Of a stretch of 60,407 bases of DNA, positions 44,958-54,488 are shown one piece after another. Source of the stretch: an uncultured Pelagibacteraceae bacterium (GTDB lineage Bacteria; Pseudomonadota; Alphaproteobacteria; Pelagibacterales; Pelagibacteraceae); NCBI GenBank assembly GCA_902585365.1, contig CACIDF010000001.1:1-60407 (forward strand), given 5' to 3'. The translations under genes and the position numbers were made by a program. The notes below the pieces were generated by a model that worked only from the letters and a program-made list of their open reading frames with translations, did not search any database and was not told the DNA's origin. Numbering within the stretch: position 1 is the stretch's first letter; every line of letters starts with the position of its first letter.

Positions 44958-45373
44958 TCACCAATGTAATGATGAACAATAGTTCTTTTATGACTATCTA
45001 ATCTATGTTCAAATAAATAAATACCTTGCCAAGTTCCTAAAATTAATCTTGATTCTTTTATACTTAAAGAAATTTGATTGTTAGTTAGTGCGGACTTTAT
45101 ATGTGCTGGCATATCATCTTTACCCTCAGATGAGTGAATATAAAGTTGATCATCCATAGGTACTAATTTGTCGAAATAATTTATTAAATCTTTTTGCACA
45201 TCGGGATCTGCATTTTCTTGCACTATAAGCGATGCGCTAGTATGTTGAATACTTAAATTCAACATTCCATTTGTAAAGTTATTTTTTTCAATCCATTCGA
45301 TTGTTTGATCTGTAATTTCGTATAATCTTTGACCTGATGTATTGACTACAAGTTTAAAAAAATTTTGTCTCAC
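44954..45373 (-). CDS. YjbQ/UPF0047 family protein
   Basis: A 139-aa small beta-barrel protein of the YjbQ family: GMLNLSIQHTSASLIVQENA, DPDVQKDLINYFDKLVP, SEGKDDMPAHIKSALTNNQI and LGTWQGIYLFEHR. Some members show weak thiamine phosphate synthase activity; the physiological role is unclear. It overlaps the cupin-like gene by four bases. Confidence 0.92.
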   Translation of the reverse strand: MRQNFFKLVVNTSGQRLYEITDQTIEWIEKNNFTNGMLNLSIQHTSASLIVQENADPDVQKDLINYFDKLVPMDDQLYIHSSEGKDDMPAHIKSALTNNQISLSIKESRLILGTWQGIYLFEHRLDSHKRTIVHHYIGD

Positions 45374-45801
45374 TTTATTTTAGTATTAAAATCAATTCCA
45401 TATTCGGATCTTGGTCCTTTTCTTAATCCAAACGGTCCTGAAATAAAAAGTGTTAAAGGTTTAGTTCCAGGTTTTAAATCTACTCTATGATGAGTATTTG
45501 CTGATCTAAAACCTATATAACCTGGTGGTCTCCAATGTCTTCCACTTTTAAGTGTTTCCCAATATCCATCTCTTAAAATAATCGTTATAAATGGAAATAA
45601 GTGATTATGCACCCCTTTACCATGATCATCTGCGAGCATTTCATGTATTAGAATATTAAATGGAAACCATTTTGGTCTATGCCTAAAAATCAAATAATAT
45701 CTGTTCATCCATGGTTTTGCTTCATTAAATTTTGGGTGTGACGGCCCTCTATCTAAAACAACTTTTTTTCTTCCAATTTTTTCTAAAAATTTTAAAAACA
45801 T
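45370..45801 (-). CDS. Cupin-like protein of unknown function
   Basis: A 143-aa protein with a cupin-type layout: ILIHEMLADDHGKGVHNHLF (H-x-H-like cluster), FITIILRDGYWE, RPPGYIGFRSANTHHRVDLK and PLTLFISGPF. The spaced His residues suggest a metal site. It resembles the aspartyl/asparaginyl-hydroxylase-free cupins often called hypothetical. Its ATG overlaps the bamB stop by one base, and its end overlaps the yjbQ start. Confidence 0.65.
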   Translation of the reverse strand: MFLKFLEKIGRKKVVLDRGPSHPKFNEAKPWMNRYYLIFRHRPKWFPFNILIHEMLADDHGKGVHNHLFPFITIILRDGYWETLKSGRHWRPPGYIGFRSANTHHRVDLKPGTKPLTLFISGPFGLRKGPRSEYGIDFNTKIK

Positions 45802-47087
45802 TAATTAATCCTAATTATTGAATTATCTTTTGCAATATATAGTTCTTTATTAAAAAAAACAGGTCTTTGTATTTTCTCCCTATCTAATTTAAGTATTTTT
45901 TGAAATGTACTGTCGGAAAAGTTTATTATAAATAATCTTCCATTTTTAGTCGAAACATAGACTTTGTCGTTACTTATAATGAAACCTACTGGAAGATAAT
46001 TTTTTCTTCTCTTTTTTTTTATGTTTTTGAGAATATTATTTATTCTTATTATATTACCGTCATTTTTGTTTAATAATATCATCAAACCCTCATTTGATAT
46101 AGTTACTATATAATCAGAAATCACTACGGGTCTAATCTCAGAGTTTATCTCTTGTTTCCACTTAATTATCCCAGTTTTAGTATCTAAAGCTGCAAATTGG
46201 TTTTTATTACTTGAGATAAATACAAATTTACCATCAGAAACTATATCGGAATTTCTTAGTGTAATATTTTTTGCAAAACCTAGAATTTGAGTTGGTGTTT
46301 GCCAAATTTTTTCGCCACTTTTCAAATCAACTGCTGTTAAATCGCCAATTGAGTTTGAAAATATAACCATATTTTCAACTATAATTATTGATTGTTTTTT
46401 TTGTGAACTGATCACAGTCAATTCAGTTGGTACTGACCATAAATTATCCCCATTTTTTATTGAAAAACATCTGAGAGTATTTTCCATATCCACAACAAAA
46501 ATTTTACCATCTTTAATTTTTATTTGTGAATTAAATGAGGAGGTATGTTTTTTTTTCCATTTCAAATTTCCATTTTCTTTATTGAGCAGATAGTAATTGG
46601 CATTGTTATCAGCTATAAATAAATTATTATCTTCTGAAGCTAAAAATAAAATTGGATTATTTTTTTTGTCTGATTTTGAGTAATAGTTCTTCTTCCATTG
46701 AATTTTTGAGCCTTTATTAAATTTGATTATTGATCCTTTATTGTCAAAATAAAATAAATTTTGATTATCAATTAAAATTTCGGGTTCATATCCCGAAAAA
46801 TTTTCTATTTTAGAAAAGTTATATTTAGAAAATTTATTACCAGTAATATTTTCACGAGTAAATCCATCATTGTTAAAAATATATTTAATATTTTGAATAT
46901 TTTTACTTGGTAAATTTACCTTTAGTTTTGGATTAAATTCTTTTTCGTTAGGTTTTATGTCCTTGAATAGTATTTTTGTAATAATCTTATCTGTCTCAAC
47001 TTTTTTTGTTTTTGACCAAAAAGCCGAGTCAGAGTTTAATGAACAACTTAAAATAAAAATTAAACCAATATAAACAAGTCTATTCAT
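45801..47087 (-). CDS. bamB: BamB-like outer-membrane assembly lipoprotein (PQQ-repeat beta-propeller)
   Basis: A 428-aa protein with a lipoprotein signal peptide (LIFILSCSLNS; lipid Cys at about residue 16) and about seven PQQ-type repeats such as LLNKENGNLKWKK, SIKNGDNLWSV, DLKSGEKIWQTP and DTKTGIIKWKQE. BamB is the propeller subunit of the BAM complex, which inserts outer-membrane beta-barrels, presumably including the two barrel proteins at 17924-22425. It lies directly after a YfgM-like gene, the same pairing as in E. coli, with an 8-nt overlap. Confidence 0.85.
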   Translation of the reverse strand: MNRLVYIGLIFILSCSLNSDSAFWSKTKKVETDKIITKILFKDIKPNEKEFNPKLKVNLPSKNIQNIKYIFNNDGFTRENITGNKFSKYNFSKIENFSGYEPEILIDNQNLFYFDNKGSIIKFNKGSKIQWKKNYYSKSDKKNNPILFLASEDNNLFIADNNANYYLLNKENGNLKWKKKHTSSFNSQIKIKDGKIFVVDMENTLRCFSIKNGDNLWSVPTELTVISSQKKQSIIIVENMVIFSNSIGDLTAVDLKSGEKIWQTPTQILGFAKNITLRNSDIVSDGKFVFISSNKNQFAALDTKTGIIKWKQEINSEIRPVVISDYIVTISNEGLMILLNKNDGNIIRINNILKNIKKKRRKNYLPVGFIISNDKVYVSTKNGRLFIINFSDSTFQKILKLDREKIQRPVFFNKELYIAKDNSIIRIN

Positions 47088-47721
47088 TAAAATCTCTGTT
47101 TAGCCTTCTTTCAACATCTAATTTTATTTTAGGGTTTACATCACTTAGTTGAGTTATTTTTTCCAAAAATTCTTTAGATTTAGCATATTGTTTTTTATGG
47201 AAATAATAATCTCCCATTAACAAAAATGCATGCTGTTTCCATATACTTTCAGAGTTAAGCAAAGGGTTCAAAATTTCTAACATTTTGGACTCTGTATATT
47301 TATCTGAAAAATATAATGCTTTTTTAAAAACAATTAAATTCCTAAGTTCATCATCTTTGTTTATTGAAATAACTTTATCAAATAAATCTCTTATTGTATT
47401 TTGGTCGTCGATTAAATTATTATCAATTAAATGATATAGTGCTAAAGTTGAGTATGTATCTACTTTTTCATTAATAATTTTAATCATCTCATTTTTTATA
47501 TCGTTTTGATTATATTTATCTGTATTAAAGATGATGCGGTTATAATCTACGGCAATTTTTTCTTTTTTTCTTTTTTTAATTTCATCATAAGCAAAAAAAG
47601 AGATTACTATTGCAATAATAAATATCATCGATATTGCTATATTTTTAGAATTATTTTTAAAAAAATTTTTTATTAAAGAAATTCTTGTATTTTCGTTTAC
47701 TATTGCAATATCTTCATCCAT
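47080..47721 (-). CDS. YfgM-like membrane-anchored TPR protein
   Basis: A 213-aa protein with one N-terminal transmembrane helix (IAISMIFIIAIVISFFAYDE, about residues 29-48) and a periplasmic helical domain with tetratricopeptide-like repeats (YSTLALYHLIDNNLID, HAFLLMGDYYFHKKQYAKSK). This is the architecture of YfgM, an ancillary SecYEG/periplasmic chaperone factor, and the gene precedes bamB as in gammaproteobacteria. It starts one base after the acnA stop, so acnA leads this operon. Confidence 0.78.
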   Translation of the reverse strand: MDEDIAIVNENTRISLIKNFFKNNSKNIAISMIFIIAIVISFFAYDEIKKRKKEKIAVDYNRIIFNTDKYNQNDIKNEMIKIINEKVDTYSTLALYHLIDNNLIDDQNTIRDLFDKVISINKDDELRNLIVFKKALYFSDKYTESKMLEILNPLLNSESIWKQHAFLLMGDYYFHKKQYAKSKEFLEKITQLSDVNPKIKLDVERRLNRDFNE

Positions 47722-47722
47722 T

Positions 47723-50392
47723 TTAAATCATGTTTCTAAGAACGTATTGTAAGATTCCGCCGTGTTTAAAATATTCAAGCTCATTATTAGTGTCAATTCT
47801 ACAAAGCATTTCAATTTTTTTTGTATCACCTTTTTTATACTTAAACTCAACTGAAACTTTATCGCCTGGTTTTAGACCCTCTTTAATTCCTTTAATCGAA
47901 ATTAATTCTGAACCCTCTAAATTTAATTTTTTTCTGTTTTGGCCGTCAATAAATTGTAGAGGTAATATTCCCATACCAATTAGATTAGATCTATGAATTC
48001 TCTCAAAACTTTCTGCTAACACAGATTTTATTCCTAATAATTTTGTGCCTTTGGCAGCCCAGTCCCTTGAAGATCCAGTCCCATACTCTTTGCCACCAAT
48101 CACAACTAAATCAGTACCTCTTTTTTTATATTCAACTACAGCATCATAAACTGGCATTACTTTTTCTTCTGGATGTAATTTTGTAAAGCCACCTTCTGTT
48201 CCTGGCGCCATCTCATTTCGAATTCTTATATTAGCAAATGTTCCTCTTGTCATAACTTCGTGGTTTCCTCTTCTAGATCCATAAGAGTTAAAATCTTTTT
48301 GAAGGACTTGATTTTTCATGAAATATTCACCAGTAGGGCTATCTTTTTGAATTGATCCAGCGGGGGATATGTGATCAGTTGTTACCATGTCACCTAAAAT
48401 TAATAATGGTCTCGCATTTTCAATATTTTTAAATTTTTCTGGTTCGTCTTGTAGATTTTCAAAAAAAGGTGGTTTCTTCACATAAGTAGAATTCTCGTCC
48501 CACTCATAAATACTGGATTCTTTTGTTTTAATTTTTTGCCACTGATCTGGACCCTTTGAAACATCAGAATATCTTTTTATAAACATTGATGCGTTAAGAG
48601 ACTCTTTTAAAACCTCGTCTATTTCTTGATTACTCGGCCAAATATCTTTTAAAAACACATCTTTTCCATCCGGAGTTTTTCCTAAGGGATCTTTGTACAA
48701 GTCTACTTGCATATTTCCTGCAATTGCATATGCAACAACTAATGGTGGCGACGCTAAATAGTTTGCTTTAACTAATGGAGATATTCTACCTTCAAAATTT
48801 CTATTTCCTGAAAGAACTGAAACTGCATATAAATTATTTTTGCTCACAGACTCAGAAATATTTTCTGCGAGAGGTCCGGAGTTTCCAATACAAGTCGTAC
48901 ATCCGTATCCGACTAAGTTAAAACCTAACTTATCTAAATATGTATTTAAACCTGCTCTCTCTAAATAATCAGTTACTACTTGAGATCCAGGCGCAAGAGA
49001 GGTTTTGACCCAAGGCTTGGAGTTTAAACCAAGTTCACAAGCTTTTTTTGCTAAAAGACCTGCACCAATTAGTACATTTGGATTTGAGGTATTTGTACAA
49101 GAGGTAATTGCTGCAATTAATATTGAACCATCTTGTATCTCGAAATCTGCGTTGTTAACTTTTACCTTTAAAAAATCATTTCTATTGGTATTTTTCTTAA
49201 AGTTTTCTTTAAAATTTTGTGCTGCATCTGTCAAAAAGACTTTGTCTTGTGGTCTTTTTGGTCCTGATATTGTTGGAACTACAGTAGACATATCCAAAGA
49301 TAAAGTATCACTAAATTCTATATCATCACTTGCCCAAAGACCTTGTTCAATTGCATATTTCTTTACTATTTCCACTTGAGTTTTATCTCTGCCTGAAAAT
49401 TCTAAATATTTTAAAGTTTCGTCATCAATTGGAAAAAATCCACAAGTTGCTCCATACTCTGGCGCCATGTTAGCTATAGTTGCTCTATCTGCTAAAGTTA
49501 AATTTTTTAAACCATCTCCATAAAATTCAACGAATTTACCAACAACACCTTTATCTCTTAACATTTTTACAACTGTAAGAACTAAATCTGTAGCTGTAGT
49601 ACCCTCCGGAAGTTTGCTTTTTACTTCAAATCCGACTACTTCAGGTATTAACATAGAAATAGGTTGGCCGAGCATACCTGCTTCTGCCTCTATGCCACCA
49701 ACTCCCCATCCTAAAACTGATAAACCGTTAACCATTGTAGTATGGCTATCAGTCCCAACAAGTGTATCAGGGAATATATAATTTTTACTATTAAATTTTT
49801 CCATCCAAACAACTTTTGATAAATATTCTAGATTTACTTGATGACAAATACCTGTTCCTGGAGGAACAATTCTAAAATTATTAAATGCTTGTTGACCCCA
49901 TTTTAAAAAAGAATATCTTTCAGCATTTCTCTTAAATTCAATTTCAACATTTTCTTTAAGAGAGTTTAAAGTTGAATATTTATCAACCTGAACTGAATGA
50001 TCTATCACAAGATCTACTGATGATAATGGATTTATTTTATTTGGATCCTTATTTCTTTTTTTAACTGCTTCTCTCATGGCAGCTAAGTCAGCTACTGCTG
50101 GTATACCAGTGTAATCTTGTAGCAAAACTCTAGCAGGTCTATAGGCTATTTCAGTATCTGATTTTTTATTTTTTAGCCATGATTGTAGTGCTAGAATCTG
50201 AGATTTTGTTACCGACTCATCGTCTTCATATCTTAATAAATTTTCTAACAATACTTTTAAAGATTTGGGTAATCTAGATATTCCATCTAATCCGTTTTTT
50301 TCACCTAATTTTAAAGAATAGTAACAGTATTCATTATTATTAATTTTTATTGTCGTTAAAGATTTAAAAGAATTTTTGTTACCTGGTTTCAT
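47723..50392 (-). CDS. acnA: Aconitate hydratase A
   Basis: An 889-aa AcnA/IRP-type aconitase. [4Fe-4S] ligand cysteines are in ITSCTNTSNPNVLIGAGLLA and in VGYGCTTCIGNSGPLAEN. VGTDSHTTMVNGLSVLGWGV and GGKEYGTGSSRDWAAKGTKL are family signatures. It isomerises citrate and isocitrate in the TCA cycle. Length is usual. An inverted repeat lies just upstream (50407-50422). Confidence 0.97.
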   Translation of the reverse strand: MKPGNKNSFKSLTTIKINNNEYCYYSLKLGEKNGLDGISRLPKSLKVLLENLLRYEDDESVTKSQILALQSWLKNKKSDTEIAYRPARVLLQDYTGIPAVADLAAMREAVKKRNKDPNKINPLSSVDLVIDHSVQVDKYSTLNSLKENVEIEFKRNAERYSFLKWGQQAFNNFRIVPPGTGICHQVNLEYLSKVVWMEKFNSKNYIFPDTLVGTDSHTTMVNGLSVLGWGVGGIEAEAGMLGQPISMLIPEVVGFEVKSKLPEGTTATDLVLTVVKMLRDKGVVGKFVEFYGDGLKNLTLADRATIANMAPEYGATCGFFPIDDETLKYLEFSGRDKTQVEIVKKYAIEQGLWASDDIEFSDTLSLDMSTVVPTISGPKRPQDKVFLTDAAQNFKENFKKNTNRNDFLKVKVNNADFEIQDGSILIAAITSCTNTSNPNVLIGAGLLAKKACELGLNSKPWVKTSLAPGSQVVTDYLERAGLNTYLDKLGFNLVGYGCTTCIGNSGPLAENISESVSKNNLYAVSVLSGNRNFEGRISPLVKANYLASPPLVVAYAIAGNMQVDLYKDPLGKTPDGKDVFLKDIWPSNQEIDEVLKESLNASMFIKRYSDVSKGPDQWQKIKTKESSIYEWDENSTYVKKPPFFENLQDEPEKFKNIENARPLLILGDMVTTDHISPAGSIQKDSPTGEYFMKNQVLQKDFNSYGSRRGNHEVMTRGTFANIRIRNEMAPGTEGGFTKLHPEEKVMPVYDAVVEYKKRGTDLVVIGGKEYGTGSSRDWAAKGTKLLGIKSVLAESFERIHRSNLIGMGILPLQFIDGQNRKKLNLEGSELISIKGIKEGLKPGDKVSVEFKYKKGDTKKIEMLCRIDTNNELEYFKHGGILQYVLRNMI

Positions 50393-50406
50393 ATATATAA
50401 GAGCTT

Positions 50407-50422
50407 AAATCGATTTCGATTT
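50407..50422. promoter_or_regulatory. Short inverted repeat upstream of acnA
   Basis: AAATCG and CGATTT flank ATTT, a 16-bp dyad 15 nt upstream of the acnA start, within the 84-nt gap after the CsaA-like gene. It could be an operator for the aconitase gene. No regulator is assigned; AT-rich DNA gives such dyads by chance. Confidence 0.25.
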
Positions 50423-50476
50423 AGCATAATAATGTGATTTAATAAAACTATCATTTGTCGCAAAGTTACTTAATAA

Positions 50477-50818
50477 TCAAGCAATCGGTAAACCATTTTC
50501 AGTCTTTTGAGATGGATGTAATAAAACTACTTTACCATCTGAGTCGATTGCTCCTAGTATTAAAACTTGTGATACTACGCCAGCAATATTTTTTTCAGCA
50601 AAGTTGCAAACACCTATTACTTGCTTATTCATTAAATTTTCTTCATTATAATAATGAGTAATTTGGGCAGAAGATTGTTTAATCCCAATATCTTTTCCAA
50701 AGTCTACTTCGACTACAAGCGAGGGTTTTCTTGCTTTTTCATTTTTTTTAACTGAAATCACTGTGCCAATTCTGATATCTACTTTATCAAAAATATCATA
50801 CGTTATTTGTTCTTTCAT
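50477..50818 (-). CDS. csaA: CsaA-like tRNA-binding domain protein
   Basis: A 113-aa EMAP/tRNA-binding OB-fold protein: DKVDIRIGTVISVKKNEKAR, LVVEVDFGKDIGIKQSSAQI, VIGVCNFAEKNIAGVVSQVL and a C-terminal LLHPSQKTENGLPIA. CsaA acts as a secretion-related chaperone or tRNA-binding protein in Bacillus. It is 84 nt upstream of acnA on the same strand and divergent from argE. Confidence 0.92.
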   Translation of the reverse strand: MKEQITYDIFDKVDIRIGTVISVKKNEKARKPSLVVEVDFGKDIGIKQSSAQITHYYNEENLMNKQVIGVCNFAEKNIAGVVSQVLILGAIDSDGKVVLLHPSQKTENGLPIA

Positions 50819-50845
50819 GAATTTAATATATAATTAATTTTTTAT

Positions 50846-52030
50846 ATGAGTACAGAAAATAATTTAGATAAAACATTCAATAGTTCAGTAAAAATACTCT
50901 CTGACCTAATAGCTTTTAAATCAATTTCCGGAGAGGATAATAATTCTATAATAAATTATTGTGAAAAAATTTTTAATGACTTAGGCGCGGAGTCATTTAA
51001 AATTTACGACTCTGACAAAAAAAGGGTAAATCTTTTTGCTACTATTAAATCGAAAAATAAAAATGGTAAAAAGCCTATAATTTTATCTGGACATACGGAT
51101 GTCGTTCCTGTTTCGAAAGGTTGGTCATCAGATCCTTTTATAGCTACTATAAAAAATGAAAAATTATATGGACGAGGCTCATGTGACATGAAGGGATTTC
51201 TTGCTTGCTTACTAGCTTACGCTCCAATTTTCTCAAATTCAAACATGGATAGAGACCTTCATTTTTCATTCACATTTGATGAGGAAACAGCTTGTAAAGG
51301 CGCGCCATTATTAATTAAAGAATTAAAAAAAAGAAATATCAAAGATGCAATTTGTGTAGTTGGTGAACCTACAAATATGAAAATTATAGATGCTCACAAA
51401 GGTTGTTACGAATACACAACTCATTTCTATGGATTAGCAGGACACGGTTCACAACCTGATAAAGGAGTAAATGCTGTTGAGTATGCATCCAAGTTTATAC
51501 AAAAACTCTTAGAGATTAGAGAACACTTAAAAAATAATCCTCCAAAAAATTCTATTTTTAATCCAACTTATACAACTCTTCAAATTGGTGGCATATCCGG
51601 AGGTATAGCAAGGAATGTGATTGCAGATAAATGTAAAGTTGATTGGGAACTAAGACCTGTTGTAAAAAAAGATGGTGTGTTTGTTAATAGTGAAATTGAT
51701 AAATTTATTAATGAAAAATTGTTACCTGAAATGAAAAAAACTTATCCAGGTTCTAAAATTGAAAAAGAAGTTATTGGAGAAATAATTGGTTTTGATCGAG
51801 AGGAAAAATCTGATGCATGCGAACTTGTTTCAAGCATCACGGGCGACAATTCAAGGAATGTAGTATCATTTGGAACTGAAGCGGGATTGTTTCAAGAAAT
51901 AGGAATTAGCACTGTAGTGTGTGGTCCTGGATCTATAGAGCAAGCACATAAGGTTGATGAATTTATTGAATTGAATGAATTAAAAAAATGTTTAAAATTT
52001 TTGGAAGGTATTAAATCTAAAGCGAATTAA
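50846..52030 (+). CDS. argE: Acetylornithine deacetylase (ArgE/DapE family, M20)
   Basis: A 394-aa M20 metallopeptidase-fold deacetylase: LSGHTDVVPVS (metal His), YGRGSCDMKGFLACLLAY (bridging Asp), FTFDEETACKGAPL (Glu-Glu, catalytic), VVGEPTNMKIIDAHKG, GLAGHGSQPDKGVNAVEYAS and GPGSIEQAHKVDEFI. The length and the HKG-x-x-E region fit alphaproteobacterial ArgE, which hydrolyses N-acetylornithine to ornithine, although other acylamino acids are possible. It shares TTAA with the stop of the convergent aldehyde dehydrogenase gene. Confidence 0.88.
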   Translation: MSTENNLDKTFNSSVKILSDLIAFKSISGEDNNSIINYCEKIFNDLGAESFKIYDSDKKRVNLFATIKSKNKNGKKPIILSGHTDVVPVSKGWSSDPFIATIKNEKLYGRGSCDMKGFLACLLAYAPIFSNSNMDRDLHFSFTFDEETACKGAPLLIKELKKRNIKDAICVVGEPTNMKIIDAHKGCYEYTTHFYGLAGHGSQPDKGVNAVEYASKFIQKLLEIREHLKNNPPKNSIFNPTYTTLQIGGISGGIARNVIADKCKVDWELRPVVKKDGVFVNSEIDKFINEKLLPEMKKTYPGSKIEKEVIGEIIGFDREEKSDACELVSSITGDNSRNVVSFGTEAGLFQEIGISTVVCGPGSIEQAHKVDEFIELNELKKCLKFLEGIKSKAN

Positions 52031-53460
52031 TTCCAGCCACCAACTGATTTGACTTCTAAAAATTCTAATAAACCCTCTTTACCTGCTTCTCTTCCAATTC
52101 CTGAGTGTTTAAAACCACCAAAAGGAGCATCCACTGCTATACCAGCGCCATTAACATCAACCATTCCAGATCTTAATTTTCTTGCAACACGATTTGCTTT
52201 TTCTTTGTCTTGAGTTTGGATATAATTTGTTAATCCATAGTCAGTATCATTTGCTATCTCGATAGCTTCCTCTTCATTTTCGAAAGGAATAATTGATAAA
52301 ACAGGTCCAAAAATTTCTGTTCTAGCAATTTCCATATTATTATTGACATCAGCAAAAGCAGTGGGTTTTACAAAGTACCCTTTTTCAATACCATCTGGTT
52401 TTCCAGTTCCACCAGCTACAAGTGTAGCGCCCTCATCAATTCCTTTTTGAATTAAAGATTGGATTTTTTTATATTGAACTTCAGAAACAACTGGGCCAAT
52501 GTGTTCTCCTTCTTTATTAGGGTCGCCAACTTTCATTTCGTTAGCAAATTGTTTTACTCTTTCAACTGCTTGGGTATACATACTTTTTTCTACTAGCATT
52601 CTTGTTGGTGCATTACACGATTGACCAGAATTTCTAAAACATCTAAGAGCTCCTCTTTCAATTGCCTTAGGGTCTGCATCTTTAAATATGATATTAGCAC
52701 CTTTACCACCTAGTTCTAGACTTACCCTTTTAAAATCTTTTGCAGCATTTTGTGAAATCAAAGCACCAGCGCGGGTTGATCCGGTAAACGAAATCATATT
52801 TATATCTGGATGACTTGTAAGCGCATCACCTGTGTTTGCTCCATCTCCATTAACTAAATTAAAAACTCCCTTTGGAAATTTAGCTTCATGTATTAATTCC
52901 GCGAGTATCATTGCTGATAATGGCGCTACCTCTGATGGTTTAAGAACCATTGTACAGCCAGATGCTATTGCTGGCATAACTTTTAAGCAAGTTTGATTCA
53001 TGGGCCAGTTCCAAGGAGTAATTAAAGCACATACTCCTTTGGGTTCGTAAATTATTCTTTGATTTTTTGCATGTTCACCTAAAGGCTTTTCAAAATTAAA
53101 TTCTTTTAAATATCTAATAAAGGTTTTTATATGCGCTGCTCCTGTGCCGGCTTGGAGTTTAGTCGCAAAATCTTTTGGTGCTCCCATTTCTAAAGTAATT
53201 GCCTCTGCAATATCTGCCCATCTCTTTTTATAAAGCTCATATAATTTCTCTAATGGAGCTAGTCTTTCCTCTTTTGTTGAGAATGCCCAGGTCTTAAAAG
53301 CTGTTTTAGCAGATTGAACAGCTTCATTAACATCCTCTTTATTTCCTAAAGATATCTCTGCACAAACATCTTCTGTTGCAGGATTTATTATGTCTATTGT
53401 TTGGTTGCTTTTAGGATTGATCCATTCTCCATTTATATAGAATTTTTTTTTATCTAACAT
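52027..53460 (-). CDS. Aldehyde dehydrogenase family protein
   Basis: A 477-aa NAD(P)-dependent aldehyde dehydrogenase: ITPWNWPMNQTCLKVMPAIA, KPSEVAPLSAM, ISFTGSTRAGALISQNAAKD, LELGGKGANIIFKDAD (general-base Glu) and RNSGQSCNAPTRML (nucleophile Cys). It follows the agmatinase gene by 14 nt, so an aldehyde from polyamine or guanidino compound degradation, such as 4-aminobutanal or 4-guanidinobutanal, is a reasonable substrate; that is inference. Confidence 0.88.
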   Translation of the reverse strand: MLDKKKFYINGEWINPKSNQTIDIINPATEDVCAEISLGNKEDVNEAVQSAKTAFKTWAFSTKEERLAPLEKLYELYKKRWADIAEAITLEMGAPKDFATKLQAGTGAAHIKTFIRYLKEFNFEKPLGEHAKNQRIIYEPKGVCALITPWNWPMNQTCLKVMPAIASGCTMVLKPSEVAPLSAMILAELIHEAKFPKGVFNLVNGDGANTGDALTSHPDINMISFTGSTRAGALISQNAAKDFKRVSLELGGKGANIIFKDADPKAIERGALRCFRNSGQSCNAPTRMLVEKSMYTQAVERVKQFANEMKVGDPNKEGEHIGPVVSEVQYKKIQSLIQKGIDEGATLVAGGTGKPDGIEKGYFVKPTAFADVNNNMEIARTEIFGPVLSIIPFENEEEAIEIANDTDYGLTNYIQTQDKEKANRVARKLRSGMVDVNGAGIAVDAPFGGFKHSGIGREAGKEGLLEFLEVKSVGGWN

Positions 53461-53474
53461 GAAAAGAAATTAAC

Positions 53475-54437
53475 TTATCCTTTAACTTTTGCAAATAAAT
53501 TAGTCAGCTCATAAATTATTGTCGCTGCAGCTAAAGATGTAACCTCTGCATGATCATATGCTGGTGATACTTCAACAACATCTGCTGATATTAATTTCAG
53601 GCCTGATAATCCTCTGATAACATTAACCATTTCTCTTGTGGACATCCCAGCTATTTCAGGTGTCCCTGTGCCTGGAGCAAAAGCAGGATCTAATACATCT
53701 ATATCAATTGAGAGATACAATGGGTTGTTGCCTACTCTTTTTCTTATTCTGCTTACTATCTTGTCAATTCCTTCAGTTTGAAACTCATCACAATGAATAA
53801 TTTTAAAACCAAAACTTTCGTCGTTTTTTAAATCATCTCTGCTGTATAAGGGACCTCTAATTCCAACATGCATTGATGCATCATCAAGAAACAAACCTTC
53901 TTCTCTTGCTCTTCTAAAAGGAGTGCCATGCGTAAATGGTGCACCCATATAAGTATCCCAAGTATCTAAGTGAGCATCAAAATGCACTAAAGCTACAGGC
54001 CCCTCATTAATTTTATTTACTGCTCTAAGGAGTGGAAATGCAATTGTATGATCGCCCCCCATACTAATGATACCACCTGTTTGTTTTAAAAGATCGATAG
54101 CTCCATTTTCTATTTGATGTATGGCCTCTTTTATATTGAATGGATTACAAGTTATATCTCCTGCATCTGCAACTTGTTGAACTTTAAATGGTTCAACATC
54201 ATAATCTGGATGGTAATTTGTTCTCAAATGTCTAGATGCTTGTCTAATACTTTGTGGTCCAAATCTTGCACCAGGTCTATAACTTGTTCCTGCATCAAAA
54301 GGAATTCCAACAATTGCTATATCGCAACTTTCTACATCCCTGAGTTCTGGCAATCGTGCAAATGTACTTGGTCCTGCAAATCTTGGTACAATTGTTCCGC
54401 TTACTGGTTGAATTGTATCTTTATTTTTTTTCTTCAT
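53475..54437 (-). CDS. speB: Agmatinase/ureohydrolase family protein
   Basis: A 320-aa ureohydrolase: GIPFDAGTSYRPGARFGPQS, ISMGGDHTIAFPLLRAV, LVHFDAHLDTWDTYMG and YLSIDIDVLDPAFAPGTGTP contain the Mn-binding His and Asp residues. The set matches agmatinase, but guanidinobutyrase and guanidinopropionase have the same core, so the exact guanidino substrate is open. Urea would be released. It precedes an aldehyde dehydrogenase gene and lies near a PotBCD-like transporter, giving a polyamine or guanidino theme. Confidence 0.87.
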   Translation of the reverse strand: MKKKNKDTIQPVSGTIVPRFAGPSTFARLPELRDVESCDIAIVGIPFDAGTSYRPGARFGPQSIRQASRHLRTNYHPDYDVEPFKVQQVADAGDITCNPFNIKEAIHQIENGAIDLLKQTGGIISMGGDHTIAFPLLRAVNKINEGPVALVHFDAHLDTWDTYMGAPFTHGTPFRRAREEGLFLDDASMHVGIRGPLYSRDDLKNDESFGFKIIHCDEFQTEGIDKIVSRIRKRVGNNPLYLSIDIDVLDPAFAPGTGTPEIAGMSTREMVNVIRGLSGLKLISADVVEVSPAYDHAEVTSLAAATIIYELTNLFAKVKG

Positions 54438-54488
54438 TTATTTAATCTAACATATAATATTTAATTAAAGTATAATCATAATTTTCCA

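Noticed and set aside
54114..54464. Cys/Trp-rich plus-strand ORF over the start of the agmatinase gene
   Set aside because: The composition is a mirror of agmatinase codons (antisense frame); no independent start signal or conservation evidence.
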